Positions 45,783 to 55,751 are shown, counted from the first letter of the stretch. The stretch: 64,000 nucleotides of DNA from CAWBCI01 sp963787195 (GCA_963787195.1 CAWBCI010000002.1:1-64000), one strand, 5' to 3'. The notes: generated by a model from the letters alone, not told the origin. Numbers and translations: made by a program.

Positions 45783-46292
45783 TTGAAAATCAGAAAGATC
45801 AGGAACCCTTACCTGAGCCTTAACGGATACGACTGTTTTGGCTGCTCTCCAGCTAATCCCTATGGATTGAAAATGGAGTTTACCGAACAAGATGATGAAA
45901 TATTCTGTGAATGGATCCCTGATACACATCACCAGGGTTTTTACAATATTTTGCATGGAGGAATACAGGCAACTCTCATGGATGAGATCGCTGCCTGGAC
46001 CGTTCAGGTGAAACTCCGTACTGCCGGGGTAACCACAAAAATGGAGGTTGATTATATTAAACCGGTTTTTACTAACAGGGGACATATTCAGTTGAGGGCC
46101 CGGATTGATACAATTGAAAAACGTATCGCTGTTATCAGAGTTGACTTATATAATTCAGACCTGGAACTTTGCAGTTCAGCTAATGTAAGTTACTTTACCT
46201 ATCCTGAAGGAATAGCAGGTAAACGGCTCTTTTATCCGGGTTATGAGGCTTTTTTTATGGAAGAAGAGGAAGATGGCAGCCCGCGCAGCTAA
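45783..46292 (+). CDS. PaaI-type hotdog-fold thioesterase
   Basis: This 169-residue protein has the hotdog motif HGGIQATLMDEIAAW followed by MEVDYIKPVF, as in PaaI/YbgC-like acyl-CoA thioesterases. No in-frame ATG precedes the fold; the TTG at 45783 is the probable start, and the frame is closed upstream by the stop of the MORN gene. It overlaps the convergent serine hydrolase gene by 4 bp. Confidence 0.85.
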   Translation: MKIRKIRNPYLSLNGYDCFGCSPANPYGLKMEFTEQDDEIFCEWIPDTHHQGFYNILHGGIQATLMDEIAAWTVQVKLRTAGVTTKMEVDYIKPVFTNRGHIQLRARIDTIEKRIAVIRVDLYNSDLELCSSANVSYFTYPEGIAGKRLFYPGYEAFFMEEEEDGSPRS

Positions 46293-47443
46293 AGTTGCGG
46301 AATGATATCCCTGAAGTAACGGATCCAATCGACCTCCGCTGTCTTTTTTCCAAATCTCAGGAAGATTAAATTTCTGGAAGGTACCACGTAAATATATTGT
46401 CCCAGGACTCCTTTTGCAAAATAGGAGCCATCCTCCAGCACCCGCCACTGATAGTGATAGGGATAACCCTGAGAATCTCTTGAATCATTTGTTATAGAAA
46501 TAGATTGTTTTATCCATTCTTTAGGAATGACTTGTCTACCATTCCAATTGCCCATATTCAGATATAATCTTCCATACCTGGCAAAATCAAGCGGGTGGCC
46601 GTTCAGGCAGCAAAATGCCTTGGTCTGTCCATGCTTTTTACTGTCCATGCTCCAGCTCGCATCGGCTTCCATGCCCAGGGGTTCCCAGATTTTTTCCTGC
46701 AAATACTCCGGGAGTTTTCTCCCCGTTGCATTTTCCAGGGCCATCCCAAGTATTTGAGTGTTTATACTCAGATAATCATATTCCATGTCAGGTGCCTCTT
46801 TAATCTTCGCCTTGCTAATATATTTGGAAAGATTAGTGCCATAATAAAACTTGGCCATAGAACCGAAGGGATTGTAATAGCCTTCATCATACTTAATCCC
46901 GGAACGCATATTCAGCAGGTTTTCCAGGCTGATCTTATCAAATCCTTTATGCCGGAAATTATTAAGATAATCGGTGACCGGCTGATGAACATCCTTGATA
47001 TAGCCTTCATGGATGGCAATACCGACTAATCCTGAAACAAAACTTTTAACCACTGAAAACGAAGGCACTATCGATTCACGTGAATATCCATCCGCGTAGT
47101 TTTCATAAATAATGGTATCGTTCCGGATAATAATTAATACGACCGACTTTTTATCCTTTAAAAATTCTGAAGTGTTTTTATATTTTTCAGATGGATTGAA
47201 TTCATCCGGGACTTGAAGGATGGTTTGTTCAGGCTTTTCCTTAAATAAAAAAGTCTTCCCCTGCTTTTTAACTGTATAGGCCGGGAATTTTTTATAATCA
47301 TGAATATCAGCAAAATTCCAGTAAACATAACGTGCCACATGGCATGAATTAAGCAATAATAAAATCGAAAGCAGGGAAATAAGGGTAGGGACCCTATTCA
47401 GTATCCATGAAATTAGTAAGTTCTTCGGTAAACTCAGTTTCAT
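46289..47443 (-). CDS. Beta-lactamase-related serine hydrolase, lipoprotein
   Basis: This ~384-residue protein (start ATG 47443) has a hydrophobic lipoprotein signal (LLLLNSCHVAR). A class-C-like serine hydrolase domain follows, with the Ser-x-x-Lys motif PSFSVVKSF, a Tyr motif MEYDYLSINT and HPLDFARYGRLYLNMG. It is probably a periplasmic peptidase or esterase rather than an antibiotic lactamase. Its start overlaps the end of the KamA-family gene by 50 bp on the same strand, so the two may be cotranscribed. A longer frame to 47512 lacks a signal peptide at its start. Confidence 0.85.
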   Translation of the reverse strand: MKLSLPKNLLISWILNRVPTLISLLSILLLLNSCHVARYVYWNFADIHDYKKFPAYTVKKQGKTFLFKEKPEQTILQVPDEFNPSEKYKNTSEFLKDKKSVVLIIIRNDTIIYENYADGYSRESIVPSFSVVKSFVSGLVGIAIHEGYIKDVHQPVTDYLNNFRHKGFDKISLENLLNMRSGIKYDEGYYNPFGSMAKFYYGTNLSKYISKAKIKEAPDMEYDYLSINTQILGMALENATGRKLPEYLQEKIWEPLGMEADASWSMDSKKHGQTKAFCCLNGHPLDFARYGRLYLNMGNWNGRQVIPKEWIKQSISITNDSRDSQGYPYHYQWRVLEDGSYFAKGVLGQYIYVVPSRNLIFLRFGKKTAEVDWIRYFRDIIPQL

Positions 47444-49676
47444 GCCTGGGGTATTTGAAAACCGGAAGCCTTTGTTCAGTAAAGCCAATCGAATAGCCAA
47501 AAATACCTTCATAATCAGTTTTATCTTCTCCCATTTCTTCCAGCTGGCGAAGATATTCGTTCACTGGTTTAGATTCGATGATGGTCACCTTGCCCATCTT
47601 TTCGATCACAGGACTGTGCCTTCTGGTCAGGTCATGGTCAAATTCAAGTATCCTTCTCCCGTGACGGGTAATGCCGATCACCCTGAATGTCAAACTTTTT
47701 CCGACTCCGGGTAAATTCAGCATATTCCGGTCGGTAGCAAGGAAAGGAATATTTGCCTTATCCCTGATCTGCCTGATGTTTTGAACCATGTAAGGGGCAT
47801 TCTCATGCAGTTGTTTCAGATCATCTATATTTTCTTTTGGGATCTTCCCATAAATCTTCTCTTCAACCTGCTCCTGAACAGCCCTGGCATTCGTGGCAAA
47901 GTTATGGTAATTTTCCATATAGCCTTTTACTGTAAAAGTATAATAAGGAAGAACACCGATATCATTCAGGATTTTCCGGAGTTTTGCCGTATGCCCCCGG
48001 CGGGATGCTGCTGCAGTGAAAACCTGCTGGTTAGTGACTGTCCAACCGGCGGAAAGGAGTTTACTTACCGCCTCCCTTGCTTCAGGCGTGATCTCCATGG
48101 CTGTCTCAAAGTGGGTCTGTATAATAAATTGCCCGATACCTGTTTCGCGGGCTTTTTCCCGGAATTCCGACAATACATTTACAAGATTGTCATTTATCCT
48201 CATCGGAAGGTAGGCTGGAAGCCTGGTGCCCAGTCTTACCCGGGAGATTTCCGCGTATTTTTCACCTTCCGGTCTGGATAAGTTTGCTTGTCTTTTACGG
48301 ATAGCCATATGATATACCGAGTCGAGCAGACGTCGGAGCGATTTGTCGGAACTCATCAAAGCATCCCCTCCGGTGATCAGTATATCGCAAAGCTGACTAT
48401 CCTTTTCGAAATATTCCATCAGGTTTTCCAGCTTTTCCCACCAGCTTTCACCTGGCTTTAGTTTATCCCTTTCAAAATTCAGGTTACCGCGCTGAAAGTC
48501 ATACATACGCTGGCATGAGACGCACAGACCTGCACAAGATCTGCCGACGGTGTCGGGAATCAGGATAGCCACTTGAGGATAACGTCGATGGAGATTGTGT
48601 GTGGAGGGTAATAACCATCCGGCGGCATTTGGAATTCCGGGCTTGACAACATCTTCTTTTTCCCATGCGACTATATTTCCAAATTCATCCAGAAGTTCCC
48701 TGCTGAAGAATATATAATCCCGGATAGCCTGATCAGCCGAAATGAGGTGTTCCGGTGGATTGATCAGCAAAAGTGAGAGATAATATGGATTCACGAAGAT
48801 GGGAATGTCATTGTTTACAGCAAATTCAAGGTGTTCAAGTGTTTCAGTGCTCAGGGACTTATCCAGCATCTGATTCAGAGTTTCAGGATCACGGGCAGCA
48901 AACCTCAGGTGAAATCGTTTCTCATTCCACCATCCTTTAGCCAGTTCAATCTTATCGTGATGGGCAAGCCCGCTGATAAAATAATAATCTTTGTCCTGTA
49001 TTTCTCCTGTATCGATTTTGTGTATGATCAGCTCCAGGATGCGTTCTTTGTTTTGATTACGGATCGCGGCTACTTCGGGGTCCAGGCCACTTGAATGACG
49101 ATCCATCCATGTTCTGACTTTTTCTTCAGATGGAAGGCATTGCATGCCTAATCCCCGGAATTGCCTGAAAAGCTCGATCATATCTATGAAGAAATTGGGA
49201 TGGGCACCTCCCCGGCCAAACCTGGCTGCCAGCCAGAGAATCTTGAAAGGGTGGTTTTCAGTGATTTCTCCCTTACTATTCAGGTCAACTATATACTGAC
49301 CTGAATGGTCAATATAATCCAGGATACGGATCGTGGCTATTTCTTTCTGGCTCAGATTTTGAAAGGCTTTCCTTCCAAAAATCTCAGCATTGTAAAACTT
49401 CAAAGCTACCGGATTCTCAGTTAGTTTTGGCAATACATAATTCCGGATCCCCTGGAGAACTTCTTTTTCATTTATTGATTCGAGAAGAATTTGTTCCAGT
49501 TCAGGATTTTCCTTAAACAATACGGATAAAAGTTTCCTGGATCGGATATTAATGGCGATTCGATCGGATTCATTCAGCCGGTCGAAAAAATGCTTATGAT
49601 TTAAATTCAGATCGAATTTATTTTCAGGCAGTTGTTTCCAGTTTTTTTCCGTATTTTCAAAGGGTTCCTTATACAT
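47394..49676 (-). CDS. KamA-family radical SAM protein (lysine 2,3-aminomutase-like), long form
   Basis: This 760-residue protein has a radical-SAM cluster motif SCAGLCVSCQR (Cys near 379, 383, 386) and KamA-type features (RRYPQVAILIPDTVGRS, VLPYYTFTVKGYMENY). Classical lysine 2,3-aminomutases are about 420-470 residues. Here ~300 extra N-terminal residues precede the core, with a helical segment beginning FENTEKNWKQLPENK. The substrate may be lysine or another amino acid; the typical PLP Lys is not certain by eye. It is divergent from pruA, which may hint at amino-acid catabolism. Confidence 0.85.
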   Translation of the reverse strand: MYKEPFENTEKNWKQLPENKFDLNLNHKHFFDRLNESDRIAINIRSRKLLSVLFKENPELEQILLESINEKEVLQGIRNYVLPKLTENPVALKFYNAEIFGRKAFQNLSQKEIATIRILDYIDHSGQYIVDLNSKGEITENHPFKILWLAARFGRGGAHPNFFIDMIELFRQFRGLGMQCLPSEEKVRTWMDRHSSGLDPEVAAIRNQNKERILELIIHKIDTGEIQDKDYYFISGLAHHDKIELAKGWWNEKRFHLRFAARDPETLNQMLDKSLSTETLEHLEFAVNNDIPIFVNPYYLSLLLINPPEHLISADQAIRDYIFFSRELLDEFGNIVAWEKEDVVKPGIPNAAGWLLPSTHNLHRRYPQVAILIPDTVGRSCAGLCVSCQRMYDFQRGNLNFERDKLKPGESWWEKLENLMEYFEKDSQLCDILITGGDALMSSDKSLRRLLDSVYHMAIRKRQANLSRPEGEKYAEISRVRLGTRLPAYLPMRINDNLVNVLSEFREKARETGIGQFIIQTHFETAMEITPEAREAVSKLLSAGWTVTNQQVFTAAASRRGHTAKLRKILNDIGVLPYYTFTVKGYMENYHNFATNARAVQEQVEEKIYGKIPKENIDDLKQLHENAPYMVQNIRQIRDKANIPFLATDRNMLNLPGVGKSLTFRVIGITRHGRRILEFDHDLTRRHSPVIEKMGKVTIIESKPVNEYLRQLEEMGEDKTDYEGIFGYSIGFTEQRLPVFKYPRHETEFTEELTNFMDTE

Positions 49677-49854
49677 AATTCCCTAAGTTCCAGTTTAATA
49701 TTAATTTATCGTATATTGTTATAAATGAGATAGTTAGCTAATCAATACAAAGATACGATTTTTTTACATCAAGAAAAAGGGAGGGCAATCCTGAGAATGC
49801 ACTTAATGGACTAATTTTCGTTTATATGTAAAGAATCTAAATTAGAATAATTCG

Positions 49855-49862
49855 TAATTTTG
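49855..49862 (+). promoter_or_regulatory. -7 box of pruA
   Basis: TAATTTTG fits TAnnTTTG, 33 bp before the ATG at 49896. Confidence 0.5.
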
Positions 49863-49895
49863 CGCTGACAATAAATCAAGCAATACTTATTAAAT

Positions 49896-51527
49896 ATGTC
49901 AAAAGGATTTTACAAAGTTCCTCCGGTTTCCAATGAAGAGGTTTTATCATATGCTCCGGGATCGCCTGAGAAAAAAGCTGTTAAAGCAGCCATTGCTGAC
50001 ATGCTTTCAAAGCAAATTGATATCCCTATGTATATCGGGGGTGAAGAAATCAGAACAGGGGAGAAGGTCAGTATACGTCCGCCTCATAATCATCAGCACA
50101 TCCTGGGTTATTATTATAAAGGTGATGCAAGCCACGTAAACAGGGCCATAGATGCAGCTTTGGCAGTCCGGCCCCGTTGGCAGTCGCTGACCTGGGATCA
50201 GCGGGCTGCAATTTTTTTGAAAATGGCAGAATTGATTTCTGGACCATACCGCGCCAAATTGAATGCGGCCTCTATGCTGGGGCAATCTAAAAATGTTTAC
50301 CAGGCTGAGATCGATGCAGCTTGTGAACTGGCCGATTTCCTCCGTTTCAATGTGAAATTCATGGTGGATATTTACCAGGAACAACCACAATCAGTCAAAG
50401 GCATTTGGAACAGGATGGAACAAAGGCCACTGGAGGGATTCGTATATGCAATTACGCCCTTCAATTTCACCTCCATAGCCGGTAACCTTCCGACAGCTCC
50501 TGCTTTAATGGGAAATGTAGTAGTTTGGAAGCCGGCTGCCACTCAGATTTATTCTGCCGCTGTACTCATGGAAATATTCAGGGAAGCCGGTCTTCCTGAC
50601 GGGGTTATCAATTTAATTATGGTGGATGGGGCCACCGGCGGCAAGGTGATGTCGAGGCACCCCGAATTTGTAGGAGTTCATTTCACTGGCTCCAACGAAG
50701 TATTTAATAAGGTATGGAAAGCTATAGGGGAAAATGTTGCCTTGCACAATACCTTTCCAAAAATTGTTGGCGAAACAGGTGGGAAAGATTTTGTTCTTGT
50801 TCATCCTTCAGCCCATATCAATCCGGTTGTCACCGCATTAACACGCGGAGCTTTTGAATATCAGGGTCAGAAATGTTCGGCTGCTTCCAGGGCATATATT
50901 CCTGAAAGTTTATGGCCGGAGATTAAGAAGAAAATGAGTGAGGATATTAAGTCTTTCAGGATGGGTGGAGTGGAGGACTTTCGGAATTTCATCAATGCAG
51001 TTATTGACGAAGCTGCCTTTGATAAGTTGGTTGGCTACATTGAAAGGGCAAAAATGGATGAGGATGCCGAAATTATTATGGGGGGAGAATATGATAAATC
51101 CATAGGATACTTTATCCGGCCTACGGTAATCCTCACAAAAAATCCTAAATATGTAACTATGCAGGAAGAGCTTTTCGGTCCTATCCTCACTGTGTATGTT
51201 TATGAGGATGATATGTATGAAGAAGTTCTGGAACTGGTCGACAAAACTTCTCCTTATGCCCTGACAGGTGCGATTTTTGCTCAGGATCGTTACATTATTG
51301 ATTTGACTACCCGAAGATTAGTGAATGCAGCCGGAAATTTTTATATTAATGATAAGCCAACAGGTGCGGTTGTGGGACAACAACCTTTCGGAGGAGCCAG
51401 GGCTTCCGGGACGAATGATAAATCCGGCTCCTATCTGAACCTTTTAAGGTGGGTTTCACCACGCTCCATCAAGGAAAACTTCAATCCACCGGAAGATTAC
51501 CGCTATCCGTTTATGGAAGAAGAATAA
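49896..51527 (+). CDS. pruA: L-glutamate gamma-semialdehyde (1-pyrroline-5-carboxylate) dehydrogenase
   Basis: This 543-residue aldehyde dehydrogenase has the length of the P5CDH group. Motifs: Asn in AITPFNFTSIAGN, Glu in VGETGGKDF (near 291) and the catalytic Cys in GQKCSAASR (near 327). It oxidises glutamate semialdehyde to glutamate with NAD in proline and arginine catabolism. No proline dehydrogenase is adjacent. It ends with FMEEE. Confidence 0.93.
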   Translation: MSKGFYKVPPVSNEEVLSYAPGSPEKKAVKAAIADMLSKQIDIPMYIGGEEIRTGEKVSIRPPHNHQHILGYYYKGDASHVNRAIDAALAVRPRWQSLTWDQRAAIFLKMAELISGPYRAKLNAASMLGQSKNVYQAEIDAACELADFLRFNVKFMVDIYQEQPQSVKGIWNRMEQRPLEGFVYAITPFNFTSIAGNLPTAPALMGNVVVWKPAATQIYSAAVLMEIFREAGLPDGVINLIMVDGATGGKVMSRHPEFVGVHFTGSNEVFNKVWKAIGENVALHNTFPKIVGETGGKDFVLVHPSAHINPVVTALTRGAFEYQGQKCSAASRAYIPESLWPEIKKKMSEDIKSFRMGGVEDFRNFINAVIDEAAFDKLVGYIERAKMDEDAEIIMGGEYDKSIGYFIRPTVILTKNPKYVTMQEELFGPILTVYVYEDDMYEEVLELVDKTSPYALTGAIFAQDRYIIDLTTRRLVNAAGNFYINDKPTGAVVGQQPFGGARASGTNDKSGSYLNLLRWVSPRSIKENFNPPEDYRYPFMEEE

Positions 51528-51571
51528 GCCTTAAATGTACCGGAAGGAAAGATTTTGGTCAGCAGGACATA

Positions 51572-51757
51572 CTATTTAATAGAAATAGGATGCTCCTTGC
51601 CATTATGGATAATCCATTTTTTGGGCAGTGGCTTTTTAATCTTGAATGATTCTGTCCGGGTTTTATAGGCCGGTTGAAATACACTGCAGGAACTAAGAGA
51701 GGCCGCGAGAAAAGTGCAGACCAACAAAACAATCAATAGCCGAAATATTTGCTTCAT
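51572..51757 (-). CDS. Small lipoprotein
   Basis: This ~61-residue protein has a lipoprotein signal peptide (MKQIFRLLIVLLVCTFLA, lipobox LSSC) and a short basic mature part (PKKWIIHNGKEHPISIK). It lies between pruA and the cobalamin riboswitch on the opposite strand. No family recognised. The convincing lipobox favours a real gene. Confidence 0.55.
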   Translation of the reverse strand: MKQIFRLLIVLLVCTFLAASLSSCSVFQPAYKTRTESFKIKKPLPKKWIIHNGKEHPISIK

Positions 51758-51898
51758 CAAAAGAATGGTTTTTGGAAACGATTCCTCACTGTTTTTTTGT
51801 GCAGTAAAGTTATAAAAATTTATATACCAAAACGGTTAATAAAAAATATCTGCAAAAAGTCATACCCGATTATTAAAATTCTAATTTTGTCTTGCTAC

Positions 51899-52118
51899 GG
51901 TGGCTGGATTTTCAATACGAAAATTTGGCATAATAGGGAACCGGGTGAAAATCCCGGACAGTACCCGCTGCTGTAAGCCCTGGTCTTTCAAGACCATGTT
52001 CCGGTAAAACATTGCCACTGACCTGTTTATTTCAGCTTGGGAAGGCCGCCGGAATCAGGGGTAAGTCAGAAAACCTGCCGTAAAAACCTGTTTTCAAGGC
52101 TTCCGGGTCAGAGGCCAC
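51899..52118 (+). ncRNA. Cobalamin (AdoCbl) riboswitch
   Basis: The conserved core is visible: GGGAACCGGGTGAAAATCCC near 51937, then CGGACAGTACCCGCTGCTGTA and the GCCACTGACC B12-box region (near 52013). GGGAAGGCCGCC follows near 52040 and GTAAGTCAGAAAACCTGCC near 52062. The outer stem GGTGGCT at 51899 can pair with AGGCCAC ending at 52118. It lies 76 bp upstream of the TonB receptor gene and should reduce its expression when cobalamin is abundant. Confidence 0.92.
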
Positions 52119-52194
52119 GAGTAAATTTGATCAGCCAAAATTTATTCCCGCTCTTTCCCAAAGCCCTAATTATTTATGCTATATCTGCCTGTTC

Positions 52195-54114
52195 ATGCTG
52201 AAAAAATGGTATCTGATATGCCTTATCCTCCTTCCGGGACTATTATTCGCGCAGCTAATGCCGCCGGATACGAGCATACAGTTGTCAACTGTCACCATTT
52301 CTTCCTCGAGAATAGAACTTTCTTCGGTCGGATTGATCCGCCAGACAATCGACAGTCTTCAGAAAGAAGAAAATCCGGGATCTGATCTTGGACAGCTTAT
52401 CGCAAATTCTTCCTCCGTTGAAGTCAGGACTTATGGAATGGGTTTCCTCAGCACACTTTCGGTCAGGGGAACTTCTTCCAATCATACCGGATTGCTGTGG
52501 AATGGAATCAGGATATCTCCCCCAAATATTGGTTATATTGATCTTTCCCTCGTACAGAGTGGTTTCTTTCAGAATATTGACCTGATTTACGGGGGAGAAG
52601 GCCCCCTCTATGGCAGCGGATTTATAGGCGGGAGTTTACATCTCAACAATAAGCCTTCTTTCGGATATCCTAAACAACAGATATCCCTGGAAGGATCGGG
52701 GGGGAGTTTCGGAACAAAAATTGTTGGAGCTGAGGCAACATTCTCAGGGGAAAAGTTGTATTCATCAACTTCATTGACTTACCGTAAATCCTTTAACAAT
52801 TATGAGTTCACCAACCTGAACGGTCAAAAGGAACATATGCCACATTCAACTATATCAGGAATGGGAATCTTGCAGGATTTATCCTTTAAAATTTCAGGAA
52901 ATCAGTATTTAACCGGAAGTTTTTGGTATCAGTCGGCTGAGAGGGATATTCCTCCAACTATTACAGAAAAACAATCCCAGGCACATCAGAGTGACCGGGA
53001 TATAAGGAGTATGATATCATGGAAATATCTTAAATCTTATGGCTCTTTTGACGCCAAACTGGCCTGGTTTGATGAATATTTTCACTACTCGGATACACTT
53101 CACCAGGTTAATTCGGTGATACATACCAAAACTTTTAATGCAGTTTCAGAGTCGAACATACATCTGTTAAAATCTTCCCGCATATATGCCGGTGTAAATT
53201 ATACAAATGACTTTGCCGACCTGCTTGCCTACCAGGGATCAAAATCAGAGAATGTTCTGGCCTTGTATGCTTCATGGCTTCAGGAATTCAGGAAAATTGG
53301 CTGGAAGGCAAGCCTCAACTTGCGAAAAGAGTTCCTGAGTAATTATAATTCCCCGCTTATTTTTTCACTGGGAGCTGAAGGACATTTATGGAGCTGCATC
53401 AGTTCAAAAGTCAGCTTTTCCCGCAATTTCAGGGCGCCTACTATGAACGAAAGGTACTGGTTGCCAGGTGGAAATCCCGGCTTGAATCCTGAAAAGAGCT
53501 GGAACCAGGAAATGAGCCTCATTTTTAATCCTGACTGGACACATTTCCATTTGAATATCCGTGGAACCATTTATAATTCTACGGTGGAAGACTGGATATT
53601 ATGGCTTCCTGAATCCAATTACTGGACGGTCAGGAATGTTGGAAAAGTATGGGCCCGTGGATTTGAACTTTTTGCAAACCAGGATTTTATAATTTCATCC
53701 TTACATTTTAACCTGGAACAATCCTATTCTTACAGCCGTTCAACCAATGAAAAAAAACTTTTTGATCTGGACGGATCTTATGGCAAACAATTATTGTATG
53801 TCCCCCTGAATAAAATACTTATCCGGGCCGCTGTCGAATATAGGGGATACCGGTTTAGCCTGCGGGAAAACTATAGCGGTAAGGTTTTTACCAGCAGTGA
53901 CAATGCAAACTGGATTCCGGGATATAATTTGCTGGATATTATCATTGCAAAAAAAATTCTGCTTTCTAAGCAATTCAATACGAATCTACAGTTAAATATT
54001 AATAACATTTTCAATATTAAATACCAGGTTGTTCCTTACCGGCCTATGCCAGGATTAAATTTTCTTTTCACTTTAAAAATAACGTTTAAATCCAAAACAC
54101 ATGAGAAAAACTAA
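52195..54114 (+). CDS. btuB: TonB-dependent vitamin B12 receptor, BtuB-like
   Basis: This 639-residue protein has a signal peptide (cleavage near LLFAQ), a plug domain (LSTVTISSSRIELSSVG; SVRGTSSNHTGLLWNGIRI) and a 22-strand-type barrel ending in an aromatic strand (LNFLFTLKITFKS). The riboswitch immediately upstream identifies it as a cobalamin-responsive transporter. It would import corrinoids across the outer membrane using TonB. Its 3' end overlaps the next gene by 14 bp. Confidence 0.92.
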   Translation: MLKKWYLICLILLPGLLFAQLMPPDTSIQLSTVTISSSRIELSSVGLIRQTIDSLQKEENPGSDLGQLIANSSSVEVRTYGMGFLSTLSVRGTSSNHTGLLWNGIRISPPNIGYIDLSLVQSGFFQNIDLIYGGEGPLYGSGFIGGSLHLNNKPSFGYPKQQISLEGSGGSFGTKIVGAEATFSGEKLYSSTSLTYRKSFNNYEFTNLNGQKEHMPHSTISGMGILQDLSFKISGNQYLTGSFWYQSAERDIPPTITEKQSQAHQSDRDIRSMISWKYLKSYGSFDAKLAWFDEYFHYSDTLHQVNSVIHTKTFNAVSESNIHLLKSSRIYAGVNYTNDFADLLAYQGSKSENVLALYASWLQEFRKIGWKASLNLRKEFLSNYNSPLIFSLGAEGHLWSCISSKVSFSRNFRAPTMNERYWLPGGNPGLNPEKSWNQEMSLIFNPDWTHFHLNIRGTIYNSTVEDWILWLPESNYWTVRNVGKVWARGFELFANQDFIISSLHFNLEQSYSYSRSTNEKKLFDLDGSYGKQLLYVPLNKILIRAAVEYRGYRFSLRENYSGKVFTSSDNANWIPGYNLLDIIIAKKILLSKQFNTNLQLNINNIFNIKYQVVPYRPMPGLNFLFTLKITFKSKTHEKN

Positions 54115-55162
54115 ATTGCTTTTCTTTATACTATTGAGTAATATCCTGCTTTTAACTTACTCCTGCAATAAAAAGGAGGATAAGCCGGGCATCGATCTCA
54201 GGAATAAGGTAATCATCACAAATGAAGGACCTTTTCAGACAGGTTCGGGTACTATAAGTGTTTTCAACAGGACAAGCAGAAATATGACTGATGATGTTTA
54301 TTCCTCTGTAAATGGACTTGAACTTGGGAACGTGGTGCAATCATCGCTAATGGCCGATGGAAAACTCTATATTGCAGTGAATAATGCAAATAAAATTGAA
54401 GTTATTGATGCTTCTTCTTCACTTTCAGTTGGCAGAATAGAACCGGTTCCAATGCCCCGGTACATGGTTTCCTATTCTGCGGATAAACTTTTTGTAAGTT
54501 GTTGGGATAATACGGTAAAAGTGATCAGCAGAGCCGGAAATATGATCAGCAATAGCATAAAAACGGGGGAAGGGCCGGATAATATGCTGGCTTTCGAAAA
54601 TAAGCTTTATGTTTTGAATAAGGGCGGATATGGAAACGACAGCAGCATTACCGTGATCGGTATGCAAAGTGAAAGCGTCCTGAAAACAATGGTGGTCGGG
54701 GGCAGGCCTGCAGGAATCGTAAAGGATAAAAATAATCATCTCTGGGTTTTGTGTTCAGGTATTGGCTGGAATGGATTTCCTGGTACAGGGGATACGGAAG
54801 GCCGCCTGGTCTGCATAGATCCTATAGCCGACACTATAATAAGGTTTGTCCAATTTCCTGATGCCTTGAATCATCCTGAAAATCTAATTGTTAATACAAA
54901 CGGTGACAGGCTTTACTATAATTATACTGATGGAATACATGAATTCGATATTGAATCGGGTCAGCTTGAGAGCTCTGCCCTGGTTAAACGCAATTCTATG
55001 TTTTATGGTCTCGGATATGATCCGGTGGAAAATTTGATTTATGCGGCCGATGCCCTGGATTTTGCCCAGAATGGCTGGGTTTATCTTTATGAGCCCGCAA
55101 ATGGAATGCCCATCGATTCGGTGAAAGCAGGAGTGGCCCCCAATGGTTTCATCTTTAACTGA
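54101..55162 (+). CDS. YncE-like beta-propeller surface lipoprotein of the cobalamin locus
   Basis: This 353-residue lipoprotein (lipobox LTYSCNKK) has beta-propeller-type repeats (KLYIAVNNANKIEVID, KLYVLNKGG..., IVKDKNNHLWVLCSG). It resembles the DUF5074/YncE-type proteins found with BtuB in Bacteroidota. It overlaps btuB by 14 bp and is thus under the same riboswitch. A role as surface corrinoid-binding or BtuB-assisting protein is inferred from context. Confidence 0.82.
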   Translation: MRKTKLLFFILLSNILLLTYSCNKKEDKPGIDLRNKVIITNEGPFQTGSGTISVFNRTSRNMTDDVYSSVNGLELGNVVQSSLMADGKLYIAVNNANKIEVIDASSSLSVGRIEPVPMPRYMVSYSADKLFVSCWDNTVKVISRAGNMISNSIKTGEGPDNMLAFENKLYVLNKGGYGNDSSITVIGMQSESVLKTMVVGGRPAGIVKDKNNHLWVLCSGIGWNGFPGTGDTEGRLVCIDPIADTIIRFVQFPDALNHPENLIVNTNGDRLYYNYTDGIHEFDIESGQLESSALVKRNSMFYGLGYDPVENLIYAADALDFAQNGWVYLYEPANGMPIDSVKAGVAPNGFIFN

Positions 55163-55274
55163 TATGCATACAACATTTCAAATCTATATGCAAGCAAACC
55201 ATTTTTTTGAATATTTGAACATTGCGCATCCTAAGGACGTTGGAGTTAAATGAAATAGTCTGGACTTTTTCAGG

Positions 55275-55282
55275 TAAATTTG
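55275..55282 (+). promoter_or_regulatory. -7 box of the OsmC gene
   Basis: TAAATTTG fits TAnnTTTG, 15 bp before the ATG at 55298. That would make a very short leader. Confidence 0.4.
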
Positions 55283-55297
55283 TCTAAATATTAAATT

Positions 55298-55711
55298 ATG
55301 AAAAATAAAATTGAATGTATCTGGAAAGAGAACATGGCTTTTGAAGCCAGTGTAGGGGATTTTAAAATTATGTTGGATGCCGATCCATCCGTCGGAGGTA
55401 AGGATAAAGGCCCTCGCCCCAAACCATTGACTCTGGTTTCCCTGGCAGGATGCACAGGCATGGATGTTATTTCCATCTTGAAAAAAATGAGGGTAGAGCC
55501 TTCTTTTTTTAATATTTCAGTTGAAGGTGAACTTACCGAAGAACATCCAAAATACTATCATAGAATACATATAATTTACGAATTCAAAGGCGAGGACCTT
55601 CCTAAGGATAAGCTGGAGAAAGCAGTAAATCTTTCCCAGGACCGTTATTGCGGTGTGAGTGAACTTCTTCGGAAAGGATCTGAACTGACTTATGAAATTA
55701 AAATATTATAA
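55298..55711 (+). CDS. OsmC-family peroxiredoxin-like protein
   Basis: This 137-residue protein has the two conserved Cys of the OsmC/Ohr superfamily (SLAGCTGMDV near residue 51 and RYCGV near 116) and the family's small alpha/beta fold. OsmC proteins reduce organic hydroperoxides; this YhfA-like subtype has less certain activity. It is monocistronic by spacing. Confidence 0.88.
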   Translation: MKNKIECIWKENMAFEASVGDFKIMLDADPSVGGKDKGPRPKPLTLVSLAGCTGMDVISILKKMRVEPSFFNISVEGELTEEHPKYYHRIHIIYEFKGEDLPKDKLEKAVNLSQDRYCGVSELLRKGSELTYEIKIL

Positions 55712-55751
55712 GTCTATTGATATTTTAACATAGAACAGCTTAGCCTGAGTT

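Noticed and set aside
47442..48281. Open frames antisense to the KamA-family gene
   Set aside because: They mirror the codon structure of the real minus-strand gene; no recognisable product.
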